Source of the DNA: Siphonodentalium dalli
Lineage: Eukaryota > Mollusca > Scaphopoda > Gadilida > Siphonodentaliidae
Direction: 5' to 3'
DNA: 64,000 nucleotides
Assembly: GCA_032622095.1 (NCBI GenBank)
Contig: CP136063.1
Location: 282,031,426 to 282,095,425 of the forward strand
In this document: positions 54,528-64,000 of the stretch, piece by piece
Position numbering within the stretch: the stretch's first letter is position 1
Layout of the letters: each line of letters begins with the position of its first letter
The notes under the pieces: generated by a model
What the model was told of the DNA's origin: nothing
Database searches by the model: none
The model's input: only the letters and a program-made list of their open reading frames with translations
Translations under genes and position numbers: made by a program

Positions 54528-55511
54528 ATGGATCGGCTGACAGCAAAGTGGAAAAGGTCTCCGATGTCCAAGTCCCCTAAGGATGTCCTGGCGTCGTATC
54601 TCTATAAAGATGAGGCTGCACCTCTCTGTACAGAAGAGTCTGATGACCTTGAAATTTCCAGTGCGACCTCCGTGTCCAAAAGAGGTGGTCGATCTCAAGG
54701 TGGTGTCACTCCACGTGGGTCACAACGGGGCACCACTTCACGAGAAGGTGGGAGTTCTCGAGCTGGTGACGTTTCACATTCATCTAAAAAAAATCAAAGT
54801 ATAGCCAAAAAGATACCGAGTTCTTTGTCATCTAGATCTTCGATTGGTAACGATAAGCTCTTGGGATATACAAAAATAAAATCTGCGTCGCTGCCGAAAA
54901 ATTTAGGTCAATGTCTCAGGGATGAAGTTCCATTCCGAGATATTTCTGCATCGCCCCCGCATCCGAGAGGACGCTCGATTTCTGTTAACGAGAGTTGTAG
55001 TCGATGCATTTCAGCACCAGTTGTTAACGCTGGCGGATTCTCCACACATCGGGATGTTTTTTCATGCAGAGGACGAATTACCTCCCCTGTTCGACATGAC
55101 GGGATGCCGATTCCTTCCATGAAAAAGGAGAAGCCGCGATCTCCTCTATGTAATGACATCACATCGACACCAATGAAGAAGAAAACAATTCCCGCTCCCA
55201 GCTCGTCGACCCCGTCATCACCAAACTTCAAATCTAAGAAAAATCCGAAGTTATCAGATCTAAAAAAGAGTGATGTCGTTCATTCTAAGGATTGTCCAAC
55301 CACCTGTGAAGGGGCGTTGGCTTTCACTCAGAGTTCTGCTTTAGATAGCACTGCGGATAATAAGTGCAATACTGAAGCGCCAGATATGAGCGCATCTGAG
55401 TGCACTCTGTATGAGGAGGTGGTTCCGGTTATTATGCGACGTCGAGGATGCACACTTAAAGTGCGGATTACGTCTTATAAAGATCCCAGTACTGACTCTG
55501 TATTCTATCCG
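54528..55511 (+). CDS. First coding exon of an unrecognised Ser/Pro-rich basic protein
   Basis: ATG at 54528 sits in ACAATGG, with A at -3 and G at +4. TAG two codons upstream fixes this as the first possible start. The frame runs 328 codons to a GTAAGT donor at 55512 (phase 0, ...FYP); reading past the donor enters family B sequence and is an artefact. Residues 1-290 look disordered: RG/SR-rich (about 53-85), KK-rich, and many proline-directed sites (RSPMSKSPK near 11, SASPPHP near 140, TSPVR near 187, STPMKKK, STPSSPN near 229). Cys residues are scattered. Residues about 291-328 (TLYEEVVPVIMRRRGCTLKV and on) look folded, probably beta strands starting a domain completed in the next exon. 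It is the longest and most codon-balanced frame in the window. The family is unknown to me; a phosphorylated cytoskeletal or nuclear role is possible but only a guess from composition. Downstream exons are not in view. Confidence 0.85.
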
Positions 55512-55558
55512 GTAAGTTATTCATTCGAACTTGAGGTCACATCAATTTTCTCATTATA

Positions 55559-55664
55559 CCGTAATGCCCTAATTAATCGACTCCTTAACCACAGCAGAAT
55601 TATGGGTAACTTTTCAGGATTTAGTCGGAAATATGGCTTGTTGCCATTCATCGGAAAGCTCTCA
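55559..55664. mobile_element. Half family B element (left arm only) in intron 1
   Basis: CCGTAATGCCCTAATTAATC to GGAAAGCTCTCA; stops at the palindrome centre, 47 bases after the donor. Confidence 0.9.
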
Positions 55665-56569
55665 TTCAGCATTTGATTCTCGCAAAATTGAATGTATTTG
55701 GGCACTGTTGTTGAAAATTTTGGTTACCTGATCTTGTTCCATAACAAAATTGCCTGGAAAATACTGGATTGGTAAACTGATAACAATGTTAACTAAAATT
55801 TTTATTCACAACCATATTGCCTAACAATAAAAATGCCTACACATGCTTTAATATCTAATTAATATAACATAACATCTCTGATTCGGGTAGGAAAATTGCA
55901 AACATTGCAAATGACAATATATTTTTGAAATTGCCTAGATAATATTTGTTTATGTTGATAAATGGGGTGGGGTGGTGATGTTGGAGTATGTTGGAGACAA
56001 ACCCTTCACCTCAATATTCTTGATACAAAACATTTATTTTATTTCAATATGTGGTTTATATTATTGTCATCTGAAGCTTTCATAAGTCGTTCCTATGGGA
56101 CACCCATCTGAGTGACATACGTCATAAGGTACAAAATCTCACACTTGAATCTGACATTGATTCAGTTTGACGTCATAGTATGGAGCACGCCACAGTGTCC
56201 CGTCACGCAGCCGACAATTGTTCCCATCACTCAGAAGTTTCTCCAATACTTTTTTTCACAGTGAAGTGCGTGATGCCTCTTGGGGGGTTTCCTCATCATT
56301 GTTTAGCCATTGATTAAAGTTCCAGACGACCAACACATACATATTTTGATTTACTTAATGCTACAACTGTTCCCATTAGCTGATAATCCTATGAGACGGG
56401 ATGGCCCACACAGATATTTGGTTTCTTCAAACTATAAATAAAAATGGGATGGTCCATCTTACCTGATTGGATATTTTTTGAAACTCATAGTATTTTTTGA
56501 CGTAAAAATAAACCAATTCTTACACTAGATAGATGAATGCTTTTCGATGAATCTCGAAGATTGATGGAT
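55665..56569. other. Intron sequence, no recognised feature
   Basis: About 900 bp downstream of the 54.5-kb exon. No second exon is supported. GGGACAC at 56098 and GTGTCCC near 56203 form a weak inverted pair. Confidence 0.5.
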
Positions 56570-56675
56570 CGAGCGTTGCATATATAAGAGAATATATACA
56601 TTGGCCTAAAATATTTACCTTGATCTTGTAAGCCAGTGCATTCTTTTATATACATGTATGTGAGGCTCCCATCAT
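56570..56675 (+). mobile_element. Family F middle fragment
   Basis: ATATTTACCTTGATCTTGTA and AGCCAGTGCATTCTTTTATA match the spacer of the 6741 copy. Confidence 0.7.
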
Positions 56676-56703
56676 GCAGGCCTGAAAATATGGTGCTGAC
56701 ATA

Positions 56704-56899
56704 CAGTAACGCCCTAATTAATCGACTCCTTTAACCATAGCAGAATTATGGGTATCTTTTCAGGATTTAGTCGGATATATGGCTTGTTGCCACGAGAGCT
56801 TTCCGATGAATGGCAACAAGCCATATTTCCGACTAAATCCTGAAAAGTTACCCATAATTCTGCTGTGGTTAAAGGAGTCGATTAATTAGGGCATTACTG
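56704..56899. mobile_element. Family B palindrome (B25) inside family C
   Basis: TA-flanked. The left arm jumps from TTGTTGCCA to the centre CGAGAGC. The tip TTAACCATAG and inverse are intact. Confidence 0.93.
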
Positions 56900-56983
56900 T
56901 AGCACAGCAGGTTAGCATCTTTAAATTCACCTTCTGGGGACCTCATTCTGCTTATAGGTCTGAAATTCTGAGTATATCTTTAA

Positions 56984-57375
56984 CCCTTTACCCAACAGAA
57001 CGGCCCTGTGCCAATGCATTCTCTTATATATGCGAGTCGACCATAGGTCGCCTCGCATATATAAGAGAATGCATTGGCTTAACACATTAAAAATTATAAA
57101 ATTGTTAAAGAATGTAAGAAACAATTGTAAAAAGTGTTAAAAAAAGATTTTGTTTAGGCCAATGCATTCTCTTATATATGCGAGGCGACCTATGGTCGAC
57201 TCGCATATATAAGAGAATGCATTGGCACAGGGCATAACTGTAACTATCACAATGTGGTCAAGGAACCGGTTCCAATGATATCCATATTTGTATGGTTCTA
57301 TTGAGACAGACCGAAGATATTTTAGGCTGTTGAAGCTTTATTTGGTCGGTTTTGGCCGGTTTGTTGGGTAAAGGG
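56984..57375 (+). mobile_element. Family A element (A11) inside family C
   Basis: TTAA at 56980-56983 and 57376-57379. Its second hairpin is one breakpoint of the downstream 729-bp duplication. Confidence 0.95.
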
Positions 57376-58644
57376 TTAAAGCAGGATAGCATCACTAAAT
57401 TCACCCTCTAGGGACCTCATTCTGCAAATAACAGACACAATATTTCAAGGCTATACATGTAGTTAATATTCCCATAAGCTGAAACCGTATGAGGCCAGAC
57501 AACCAGCACATAGATATTCTGGCTTGCTTTATATAATAATGCTACAGTGTTCTGATATTAGTTACTAGCATTTATCTGTTATATCTTACCAAGCTAATGA
57601 CTCTTACATAAATATATTTTTCTTTGCTTATTAAAGCTACAATCAGTGTTTCTCAGGTCTATATAAAAACACAATGTACAGCTTTATTGTGTACTAGCTG
57701 TTCAAAACAGGGTTCCTTCGGGAGCCTTTATTCAGTGGCAGAGGTGCCTGCATGCAGCCTCTTTGTGCATAATGTGTGCGCTTTGAGCACAATTTAAAAA
57801 ATCTTAAATAGATTCTTTATTCAGTGGCGGCCCCTTTATGCGCACATTTTGATCGTTTAACCCTTTACCCAACAGAACAGCCCTGTGCCAATGCATGCTC
57901 TTATATATGCGAGTCGACCTATGGTCGACTCGCATATATAAGAGAATGCATTGGCACAGGGCATAACTGTAACTATCACAATGTGGTCAAGGAACCGGTT
58001 CCAATGATATCCATATTTGTATGGTTCTATTGAGACAGACCGAAGATATTTTAGGCTGTTGAAGCTTTATTTGGTCGGTTTTGGCCGGTTTGTTGGGTAA
58101 AGGGTTAAAGCAGGATAGCATCACTAAATTCACCCTCTAGGGACCTCATTCTGCAAATAACAGACACAATATTTCAAGGCTATACATGTAGTTAATATTC
58201 CCATAAGCTGAAACCGTATGAGGCCAGACAACCAGCACATAGATATTCTGGCTTGCTTTATATAATAATGCTACAGTGTTCTGATATTAGTTACTAGCAT
58301 TTATCTGTTATATCTTACCAAGCTAATGACTCTTACATAAATATATTTTTCTTTGCTTATTAAAGCTACAATCAGTGTTTCTCAGGTCTATATAAAAACA
58401 CAATGTACAGCTTTATTGTGTACTAGCTGTTCAAAACAGGGTTCCTTCGGGAGCCTTTATTCAGTGGCAGAGGTGCCTGCATGCAGCCTCTTTGTGCATA
58501 ATGTGTGCGCTTTGAGCACAATTTAAAAAATCTTAAATAGATTCTTTATTCAGTGGCGGCCCCTTTATGCGCACATTTTGATCGTTTAACCCTTTACCCA
58601 ACAGAACAGCCCTGTGCCAATGCATGCTCTTATATATGCGAGTC
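57187..58644 (+). repeat. 729-bp direct tandem duplication
   Basis: 57187-57915 and 57916-58644 appear identical by eye. Each unit runs from the middle of an A second hairpin, through the long arm, 480 bp of unique DNA and a new A left end, into the middle of the first hairpin. Confidence 0.93.
57861..58104 (+). mobile_element. Hybrid family A element (A12) with single perfect hairpin
   Basis: TTAA at 57857-57860 and 58105-58108. Left end as in A13, right long arm as in A11. It has only one hairpin, whose loop GAGTCGACCTATGGTCGACTC is perfectly palindromic apart from the loop base; normal copies have a mismatch there. It is the junction product of the duplication. Confidence 0.95.
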
Positions 58645-58936
58645 GACCATAGGTCGCCTCGCATATATAAGAGAATGCATTGGCTTTAATAACACATATT
58701 AAAAATGATAAAATTTTAGGCCAATGCATTCTCTTATATATGCGAGGCGACCTATGGTCGACTCGCATATATAAGAGAATGCATTGGCACAGGGCATAAC
58801 TGTAACCATCACAATGTGGTCAATGAACCGGTTCCAATGATATCCATATTTGTATGGTGTTATTGAGATAGACCGAAGATATTTTAGGCTGTTGAAGCTT
58901 TATTTGGGCGTTTTTGGCCGTTTTGTTGGTAAAGGG
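58590..58936 (+). mobile_element. Family A element (A13), short spacer
   Basis: TTAA at 58586-58589 and 58937-58940. The spacer between hairpins is reduced; the right terminus is GTTGGTAAAGGG, one G short. Confidence 0.94.
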
Positions 58937-58940
58937 TTAA

Positions 58941-59259
58941 CAAACACACAGGCAGACAGACATATCCTACTCTTTTTTTTATATATATTTTTATCTTCTG
59001 CAAATTAGGGATATATCACTATAGAAACTGAACAGAAGGGGAAAAGTAACTAAAAACAATGTGAATTTAAGACTATAGATACTTCCCAGAAGATGAATAT
59101 ATAGATAAAATGATATAAAAATGACTGTTTCCACAATCTTCTTGTCTTTATTCAAGGAAATAATCGAAATCCAATGACCTCTCACTATAAAAAAAACTAC
59201 AAAAATTATTGAATCCTATGAACATTGATGGTTAACTATAGAAGTAAACATTTCAATGG
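58941..59259. other. No recognised feature
   Basis: AT-rich. A 64-codon minus frame has no support. Confidence 0.5.
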
Positions 59260-59406
59260 TTTATTATTCATCTGGAGGAATGTCAGGAATATATGTTCCG
59301 ATAATAAGTTCATGAAACCATCGTTTTTTTAACTTATTTAATATCTGAACATTTCCTGAGGGATATTAAACTACTCTTGAATGAGCATTTAGTAAATAAA
59401 GGGTTA
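59260..59406. mobile_element. Family I fragments
   Basis: TTATTATTCATCTGGAGGAA (inverse orientation) then CTGAACATTTCCTGAGGGAT and AAATAAAGGGTTAA. Rearranged copy. Confidence 0.5.
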
Positions 59407-59732
59407 ATTATTGAATTTTCCACTGAAAATGTATCAGCCACTTCAATTTGGCAGTGAGCCTGTGTGTTGCCATGGGCGATCAAGAGGGCTGTCTGAAGCA
59501 TATTTATCGAGATTAGAACCTCTGTTGTCTCTATCGGTTGTTGAAGGTGGTGACATTCATTCCTAGGATCTTCTACGTAAATGGTTTCCCATTAATAGCG
59601 ACTCCTGACATTTCCTTCTGAAACCTTGCACCTGCATCACCTTGTATATCCTCAATTAAATTTTGGGGAGATAATTTCCAAGGAATCTATTAAAATTTGA
59701 GATATAAAAGTACACATGGATAATGTCACGTA
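59407..59732. other. No recognised feature
   Basis: No exon or shared repeat. Confidence 0.5.
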
Positions 59733-59932
59733 CAGTAATGCCCTAAATAATCGACTCCTTAACCACAGCATAATTATGGGTAACATTTCAGGATTTAGTC
59801 AGAAATATGGCTTGTTGCCATTCATCGGAGAGCTTTCCGATGAATGGCAACAAGCCATATTTCCGACTAAATCCTGAAAAGTTACCCATAATTCTGCTGT
59901 GGTTAAGGAGTCGATTATTTAGGGCATTACTG
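59733..59932. mobile_element. Family B palindrome (B26)
   Basis: TA-flanked, ends CAGTAATGCCCTAAATAAT and inverse. Small central loss (CATCGGAGAGCTTTCC). Confidence 0.94.
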
Positions 59933-59965
59933 TATAATGTCATGCATAATTCTTATTAAAAGGGA

Positions 59966-60394
59966 CTAAGCATTGTCTCTCATTTGCAGAATGAGGTCCC
60001 CAGAGGGTGAATTTAGTGACTCTATCCCACACAGCAGGCTAGCATCAATTAATTAATTCACCCTCTGGTGATCTCATACTGCTTTTGGACTCATCTTCTG
60101 GGGAAGAATCTATATATTATCAAATTCACGTTTTTAGTTACTCTTTCCCTTCTGTTCCGTTTCTATATCCCGTAATTTGCAGAAGATAAATTGCATAATC
60201 AAGGTGACTGATGGGTGATCATCACCAACTTCAACTGGAGAACTTAAATATCCCATAGCAGTTGAGGCCTCAGCAGAATGAGGTCTCTGGAGGGTGAATT
60301 TGGTGATGCTAGCCCACTGTTCGGGATAGTTTCACTAAATTCACCCTCTGGGGACCTCATTCTGAAAATGACAGACACACTATTTACAGGCTTG
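59966..60394. mobile_element. Family C long-form copy (C15)
   Basis: The left end is degraded (ACTAAGCATTGTCTCTC). Two GAGGGTGAAT palindromes; ends CACTATTTACAGGCTTG. Confidence 0.85.
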
Positions 60395-60426
60395 AAATGG
60401 ACGTATAAATGCCTTCATAGAGTGTA

Positions 60427-60637
60427 GATGTGAGAAATCATATGTCTGTAAATTATCCATCAAAACCAAAGAGAACATGGAGAAAATAGACTTTATTCTT
60501 ATTTTCTTTATTAATAATTATTGAATTATGTGATGTGAGAAATCATATGTCTGTAAATTATCCATCATAACCAAAGAGAACATGGAGAAAATAGACTTTA
60601 TTCTTATTTTCTTTATTAATAATTATTGAATTATGAT
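60427..60637 (+). repeat. 105-bp tandem duplication
   Basis: GATGTGAGAAATCATATGTC starts at 60427 and 60532. The copies differ at one visible base (CATCAAAACC versus CATCATAACC). Confidence 0.95.
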
Positions 60638-60640
60638 ATT

Positions 60641-61530
60641 TTGCATGTTGAAACTACTGTTTGGCCAATATAGATAAATTGATAGATTTACATCAAACTT
60701 TTTCAGAAAAATGGGGCGGAAGGGCGAAAATTATTTTTTATATTTTGTTCTTCCCTAACATAAATGGTCATGGACAGTTCAAGATATTGAAGACTGTTCC
60801 TATGTATACTAATATAACTGAATGAGATCATTCATTTAGTAATGAAAGGGTTAACATATTGCATGATAAAAATGTCATGCATAATGTAATACACATCATA
60901 GGCACACTCTATCTTTTGTTTACACAGACATGGTTTGTTTGAACCTTAAAATTATATGTACTGTAAATAGATTTACCTACCTGGAATATTTCCAACCTAT
61001 ACATGTAATAGCTCATCCCATAATTCTCTATTCTGCCTATGCATGTAGAGATCATACTCCACCAGTTAAAAAAAACCTTGGAATTTCTGAAGTTATAACA
61101 TAATAACATTGAAAAAATAATGCTTGTAATAAATTTCTTAGTTATTACAAGTTCCATAATAATGTATTTCATGGTAGGCAAAAGGTCCCATGATTGAACC
61201 ATGATTTGGTCGACTTTATGACCCGATTTCACAATAAACATTGAATAAATTACCTGGGGAAAATTTGATGATTATAAGTGCTGCAGAGCTAAATTGGCTC
61301 ACAAAAGTTGACTAAATCATGCAATCTCAAGTTGGGACCTTCACAATACTGTGAAATACATCATTAATAAGGAGCATGTATTAACTAAGAAATATATTAC
61401 TTGCTTTATTTTTGCAATGTAATAAAATTTCTCTTTCAGAACATCAAAAGGTTGCCACATTTTGTACTGGTTGAATATGATCTCTAATAGAATAGAGTAG
61501 AAATCCATGGCATGATCTAATATCTGACCA
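60641..61530. other. No gene; family I end near 60800
   Basis: CCTATGTATACTAATATAAC and GTAATGAAAGGGTTAA at about 60797-60853 are a family I right end. A 110-codon minus frame (60909-61241) has no recognised domain or splice context. Confidence 0.5.
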
Positions 61531-61728
61531 TACTTATCGATATAGTCCTGATTACTTATCGATATAGTCCTGATTACTTATCGATATAGTCCTGATTACT
61601 TATCGATATAGTCCTGATTACTTATCGATATAGTCCTGATTACTTATCGATATAGTCCTGATTACTTATCGATATAGTCCTGATTACTTATCGATATAGT
61701 CCTGATTACTTATCGATATAGTCCTGAT
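61531..61728 (+). repeat. 22-bp tandem array, 9 units
   Basis: TACTTATCGATATAGTCCTGAT-type units, apparently without a single difference, each with one ATCGAT. Confidence 0.97.
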
Positions 61729-61939
61729 ATATTATTTGTTGTGCCAACCTTATGTAAATAATGACTGGAGGAAAAAAAGAACCCCTTTTTGCCTCCGAAG
61801 TGGTGTTTTCTATGAATTCAGCTAGTATTTGGGAGGCATATATTTACTTGTGAATTTATCAGTGACCCACCTCCCCTTTGCCTTATGAGGTCATTAGCTA
61901 CATCATATTCTGTATATCTCTGTGACCCCCCCCCCATTG

Positions 61940-62330
61940 ATTAAAACCACACCCCAACCAAGTGGTTAGCCAGCCTCTATTTTCACCAAGCTCAGATATG
62001 TCATAGGTTTATCAGTAAACCATTATCACTAGATTGACTAACACCCCACCCCAGTGGTTTATAATAGCCAGCATCCATTTTCAATAAGCTCAGATATGTC
62101 ATAGGTTTATCAGTTAACCAATCACTTGATTGACTAACACCCCACCCCAGTGGTTTATTATAGCCATTGGCATTGTCCATTTTGACTAAGTTCAGATATG
62201 TCATCGGTTTATCAGTAAACCATCATGACCAGATTGACTAACGCCCCACCCCAGTGGTTAGCCAGCCTTCATGTTCACTAAGTTCAGATATGTCATAGAT
62301 TTATCAATAAACCAATCACTAGATTTACTT
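61940..62330 (+). repeat. Tandem repeat, about 100 bp, 4 diverged units
   Basis: Units share GCTCAGATATGTCATAGGTT, TATCAGTAAACCA, AGATTGACTAAC and CCCCACCCCAGTGGTT. Confidence 0.9.
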
Positions 62331-62335
62331 AAAGC

Positions 62336-62550
62336 TGCTTTCACATACATGCGTTTAACGCATGCGTTTTACGCATCCGTACGCGCATCTGTACGCGCAT
62401 CGTTTCGATCTCCAATGTTATCGCTGAGGCTTTCACATACCATCCGCTTAACGCGCGTGCGTGCGTGTGCGCATAACTTTTCGCTCCGAGACCGAAAAGC
62501 TGTCCGTTTTACGCATAGCGGACAGGGGTATTCGGTGCGATGTCGTTAAT
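62336..62550 (+). repeat. ACGC-rich low-complexity block
   Basis: GCTTTCACATAC occurs twice (about 62337 and 62431), each followed by runs built from ACGCATGCG, GTACGCGCATC and GTGCGTGCG. It resembles the edge of a dispersed repeat, but no second copy is in the window. Confidence 0.5.
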
Positions 62551-62827
62551 CATGGGATATACCGTAGATATTTTGTGGTGTTTACGAATGGGAATGATAT
62601 AATATGTGGGGGCGAATGCCAGCTGGAACCATGCTATCTAATCTTGGGTCAAATTAAACAAGAATGAAATAATTGTGATGGCAGTTATAGGTCAAAATAT
62701 ACATCAAATGACATGCCTTAATTGGTTTTGTGGGAATTAGCATTTTTGCTGGCAGTCTCTCATATAGAAGCGTATAGGTGCACCATGCCCAAACACAGGT
62801 ACGAAGCTTGTTTCGACGAGGAGCTGA

Positions 62828-63226
62828 TCGATAGCAACATCCAGTAAATTCGCCTTTTATCGTATTATCAAGACCTCATTTGAACGAGAAAGTTACCTAT
62901 CAATAACAAACCATCGAGTCGTGCAAAGCATCCTTCTCTTCCGTACCAGGAACCATAAACTCCCAATAGAATATGGCGCGTGGACCAATGCCGCATATTC
63001 GGATAGATTGTGTACCCTCTGCAACTCAGAAATAGGCGATGAGTATCATGTCATCCTTAAATGTATTGAACTCCAAGACATACGCGTACAATACCTGAGA
63101 CCATACTATTACCAGAGACCAAACGCTAACAAGTTAGCAGCACTATTCAATAACCACAACAGAAGAATTACCAAGAATCTCTCAGTTTTTATAAAAAAGA
63201 TCATTGATATATTTCGGAACTCTTGA
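62828..63226 (+). mobile_element. Non-LTR retrotransposon ORF2, C-terminal fragment
   Basis: An open frame from just after TGA (62825-62827) to a stop ending at 63226, with no natural start, so 5'-truncated as is usual for LINEs. The upstream part reads FYRIIKTSFERESYL. Then come RTRNHKLPIEYG and a zinc-binding signature CTLCNSEIGDEYHVILKC (C-x2-C-x8-H-x4-C), followed by RVQYLRPYYYQRPNANK. This block is typical of the end of reverse transcriptase ORFs of CR1/jockey-type LINEs in molluscs (family knowledge). The reverse transcriptase and endonuclease domains are absent. Confidence 0.85.
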
Positions 63227-63680
63227 GGCAACACTTTCAGACAAACAAGTAACCCACCTTCAAAATATACCGATATAACATACTTGTTTCTTACATGTAC
63301 CAAATTGTATAAAGAAGGACCCCAACACCAATATAATAGTTTATCGCTGTAGATGCGCTTATTTTATAAGCGCCACGAGTATATACTATATATATATAAT
63401 CTGACTCCTCTTGAGGCTGAATCATTTAAACCATCAAAATCCATATCCATTGACCGAACACCTAACCAATACGCTGAAATTAATAACAATAATCTATCAG
63501 GAAAAAAATATATATAATTATATACAGATCAAGACACTATTGTATACACAACTATATTATATATCTAAATGTGCATTCATGCAAAACAAATTTATATTTG
63601 CATCGATATTTGTAATAACCATGTTTCTGTTATATCTACCTTGATGATCAGAATACTAATAAATTGAATTGAATTGATAG
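63227..63680 (+). mobile_element. LINE 3' untranslated region with AATTG tail
   Basis: Follows the ORF2 fragment and ends AATAAATTGAATTGAATTGA (about 63658-63677). A short tandem tail instead of poly(A) is characteristic of CR1/L2-like LINEs. The 5' limit of the whole insertion is unclear. Confidence 0.65.
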
Positions 63681-64000
63681 ATTCTGTACGCCAATTTGAC
63701 AACCTGTTTAATCCGAAAAATATTGGATATCACCATTTACAGAGATCGCAAAATTCACGGGAAACAATGTTGAGCGCCACGAAGAACTCGGGACATAGAG
63801 AATGTTCAGGCAATTAGCTCTCAGTCCATGCACGATGACAGGGTGAAACAATGTGTATATTATTTTGTTGTTTATTTAGGGAGGGTGGTTCATATGTTGT
63901 TTTAACTGAAATATATCAATATCTTGGGATATATTACCAAATTATATTGCTAAATTTCTGTTCATTTAGTCTACATATGTGTAACTATACATATCTGTAT
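63681..64000. other. No recognised feature
   Basis: No exon or shared repeat. Confidence 0.5.

Larger units (their letters stand above)
56679..57453. mobile_element. Family C copy (C14) carrying two later insertions
   Basis: Family C pieces at 56679-56703 (CAGGCCTGAAAATATGGTGC), 56900-56983 (TTCACCTTCTGGGGACCTCA) and 57376-57453 (GCAGGATAGCATCACTAAAT to AATATTTCAAGGCT) are separated by B25 and A11. Confidence 0.85.

Noticed and set aside
55512-55676. Extension of the 54.5-kb frame beyond the donor
   Set aside because: The last 54 codons run through a GTAAGT donor into a family B arm, so they are not part of the protein.
60909-61241. 110-codon minus-strand frame
   Set aside because: Low-complexity, hydrophobic-rich translation of AT-rich DNA without any supporting signal.

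Overview
The window looks like nuclear DNA of a lophotrochozoan animal, most likely a marine mollusc such as a bivalve. It is AT-rich and gene-poor, has canonical GT-AG splice signals, and is packed with short non-autonomous DNA transposons. It also carries G/C homopolymer tracts joined to GTCCGTCC-type dispersed repeats and the 3' end of a non-LTR retrotransposon, both familiar in molluscan genomes. No bacterial, phage or viral gene, rRNA, clear tRNA or CRISPR array was seen. The species assignment is an inference from repeat character, not from a recognised gene.

Genes. Few coding segments can be supported. (1) A 112-base internal exon on + at 15088-15199. (2) A first coding exon on + at 54528-55511 (328 codons, Ser/Pro-rich basic protein) with a TATA box, an initiator-like TCAGT, a 26-codon uORF, a good start context and a GTAAGT donor. 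(3) Two weaker candidates: a terminal-exon-like segment on + at 34282-34379, and a coding-like segment on - at 31620-31691 cut by a transposon. I recognise none of these proteins. A LINE ORF2 C-terminus lies at 62828-63226.

Repeat families (letters are local names; counts are by eye). A: about 412 bp, flanked by TTAA, ends CCCTTTACCCAACA, containing two inverted 70-bp hairpins (13 copies). E: TTAA, ends CCCTTTCAGTGCCAGG (4). F: TTAA, ends CCCTTTCATGACTGGAGCT (10, many partial). I: TTAA, ends CCCTTTCTATA (several, mostly fragments). D: ends TATGTGACCCGCCATATC (4). A, D, E and F share the same hairpin core although their ends differ. B: near-perfect palindrome of about 210 bp, TA target, ends CAGTAATGC (26, some halved at the centre). 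C: ends CAAGCCTTGAAAT, 8-bp target duplications, so hAT-like (15). Single or low-copy elements with visible target duplications lie at 1101-2977, 8832-9420, 9815-10265, 15363-16083, 18258-18840 and 22152-23032.

Layout. 1-11.4 kb: dispersed elements and one 1.9-kb hAT-like element. 11.9-12.6 kb: TGTACTGTGC satellite. 13-15.2 kb: A/B copies and the 15.1-kb exon. 15.3-25 kb: hAT-like and TTAA elements, one inserted in another. 26-27.1 kb: 73-bp satellite. 27.5-47.3 kb: dense A-F copies. 47.6-48.9 kb: 56-bp satellite. 52.3-54.5 kb: the only long repeat-poor stretch, leading into the 54.5-kb gene. 56.6-58.9 kb: a three-layer nest and a 729-bp tandem duplication with breakpoints in A hairpins. 61.5-62.3 kb: two short tandem arrays. 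62.8-63.7 kb: LINE end.

The most notable feature is the modular relationship of the TTAA elements: interchangeable terminal modules around a conserved double hairpin whose inner stem shows paired base changes. The window also contains its own controls. Several insertions can be compared with an unoccupied paralogue, or with the other arm of the palindrome they entered, giving direct proof of TA and TTAA target duplications.
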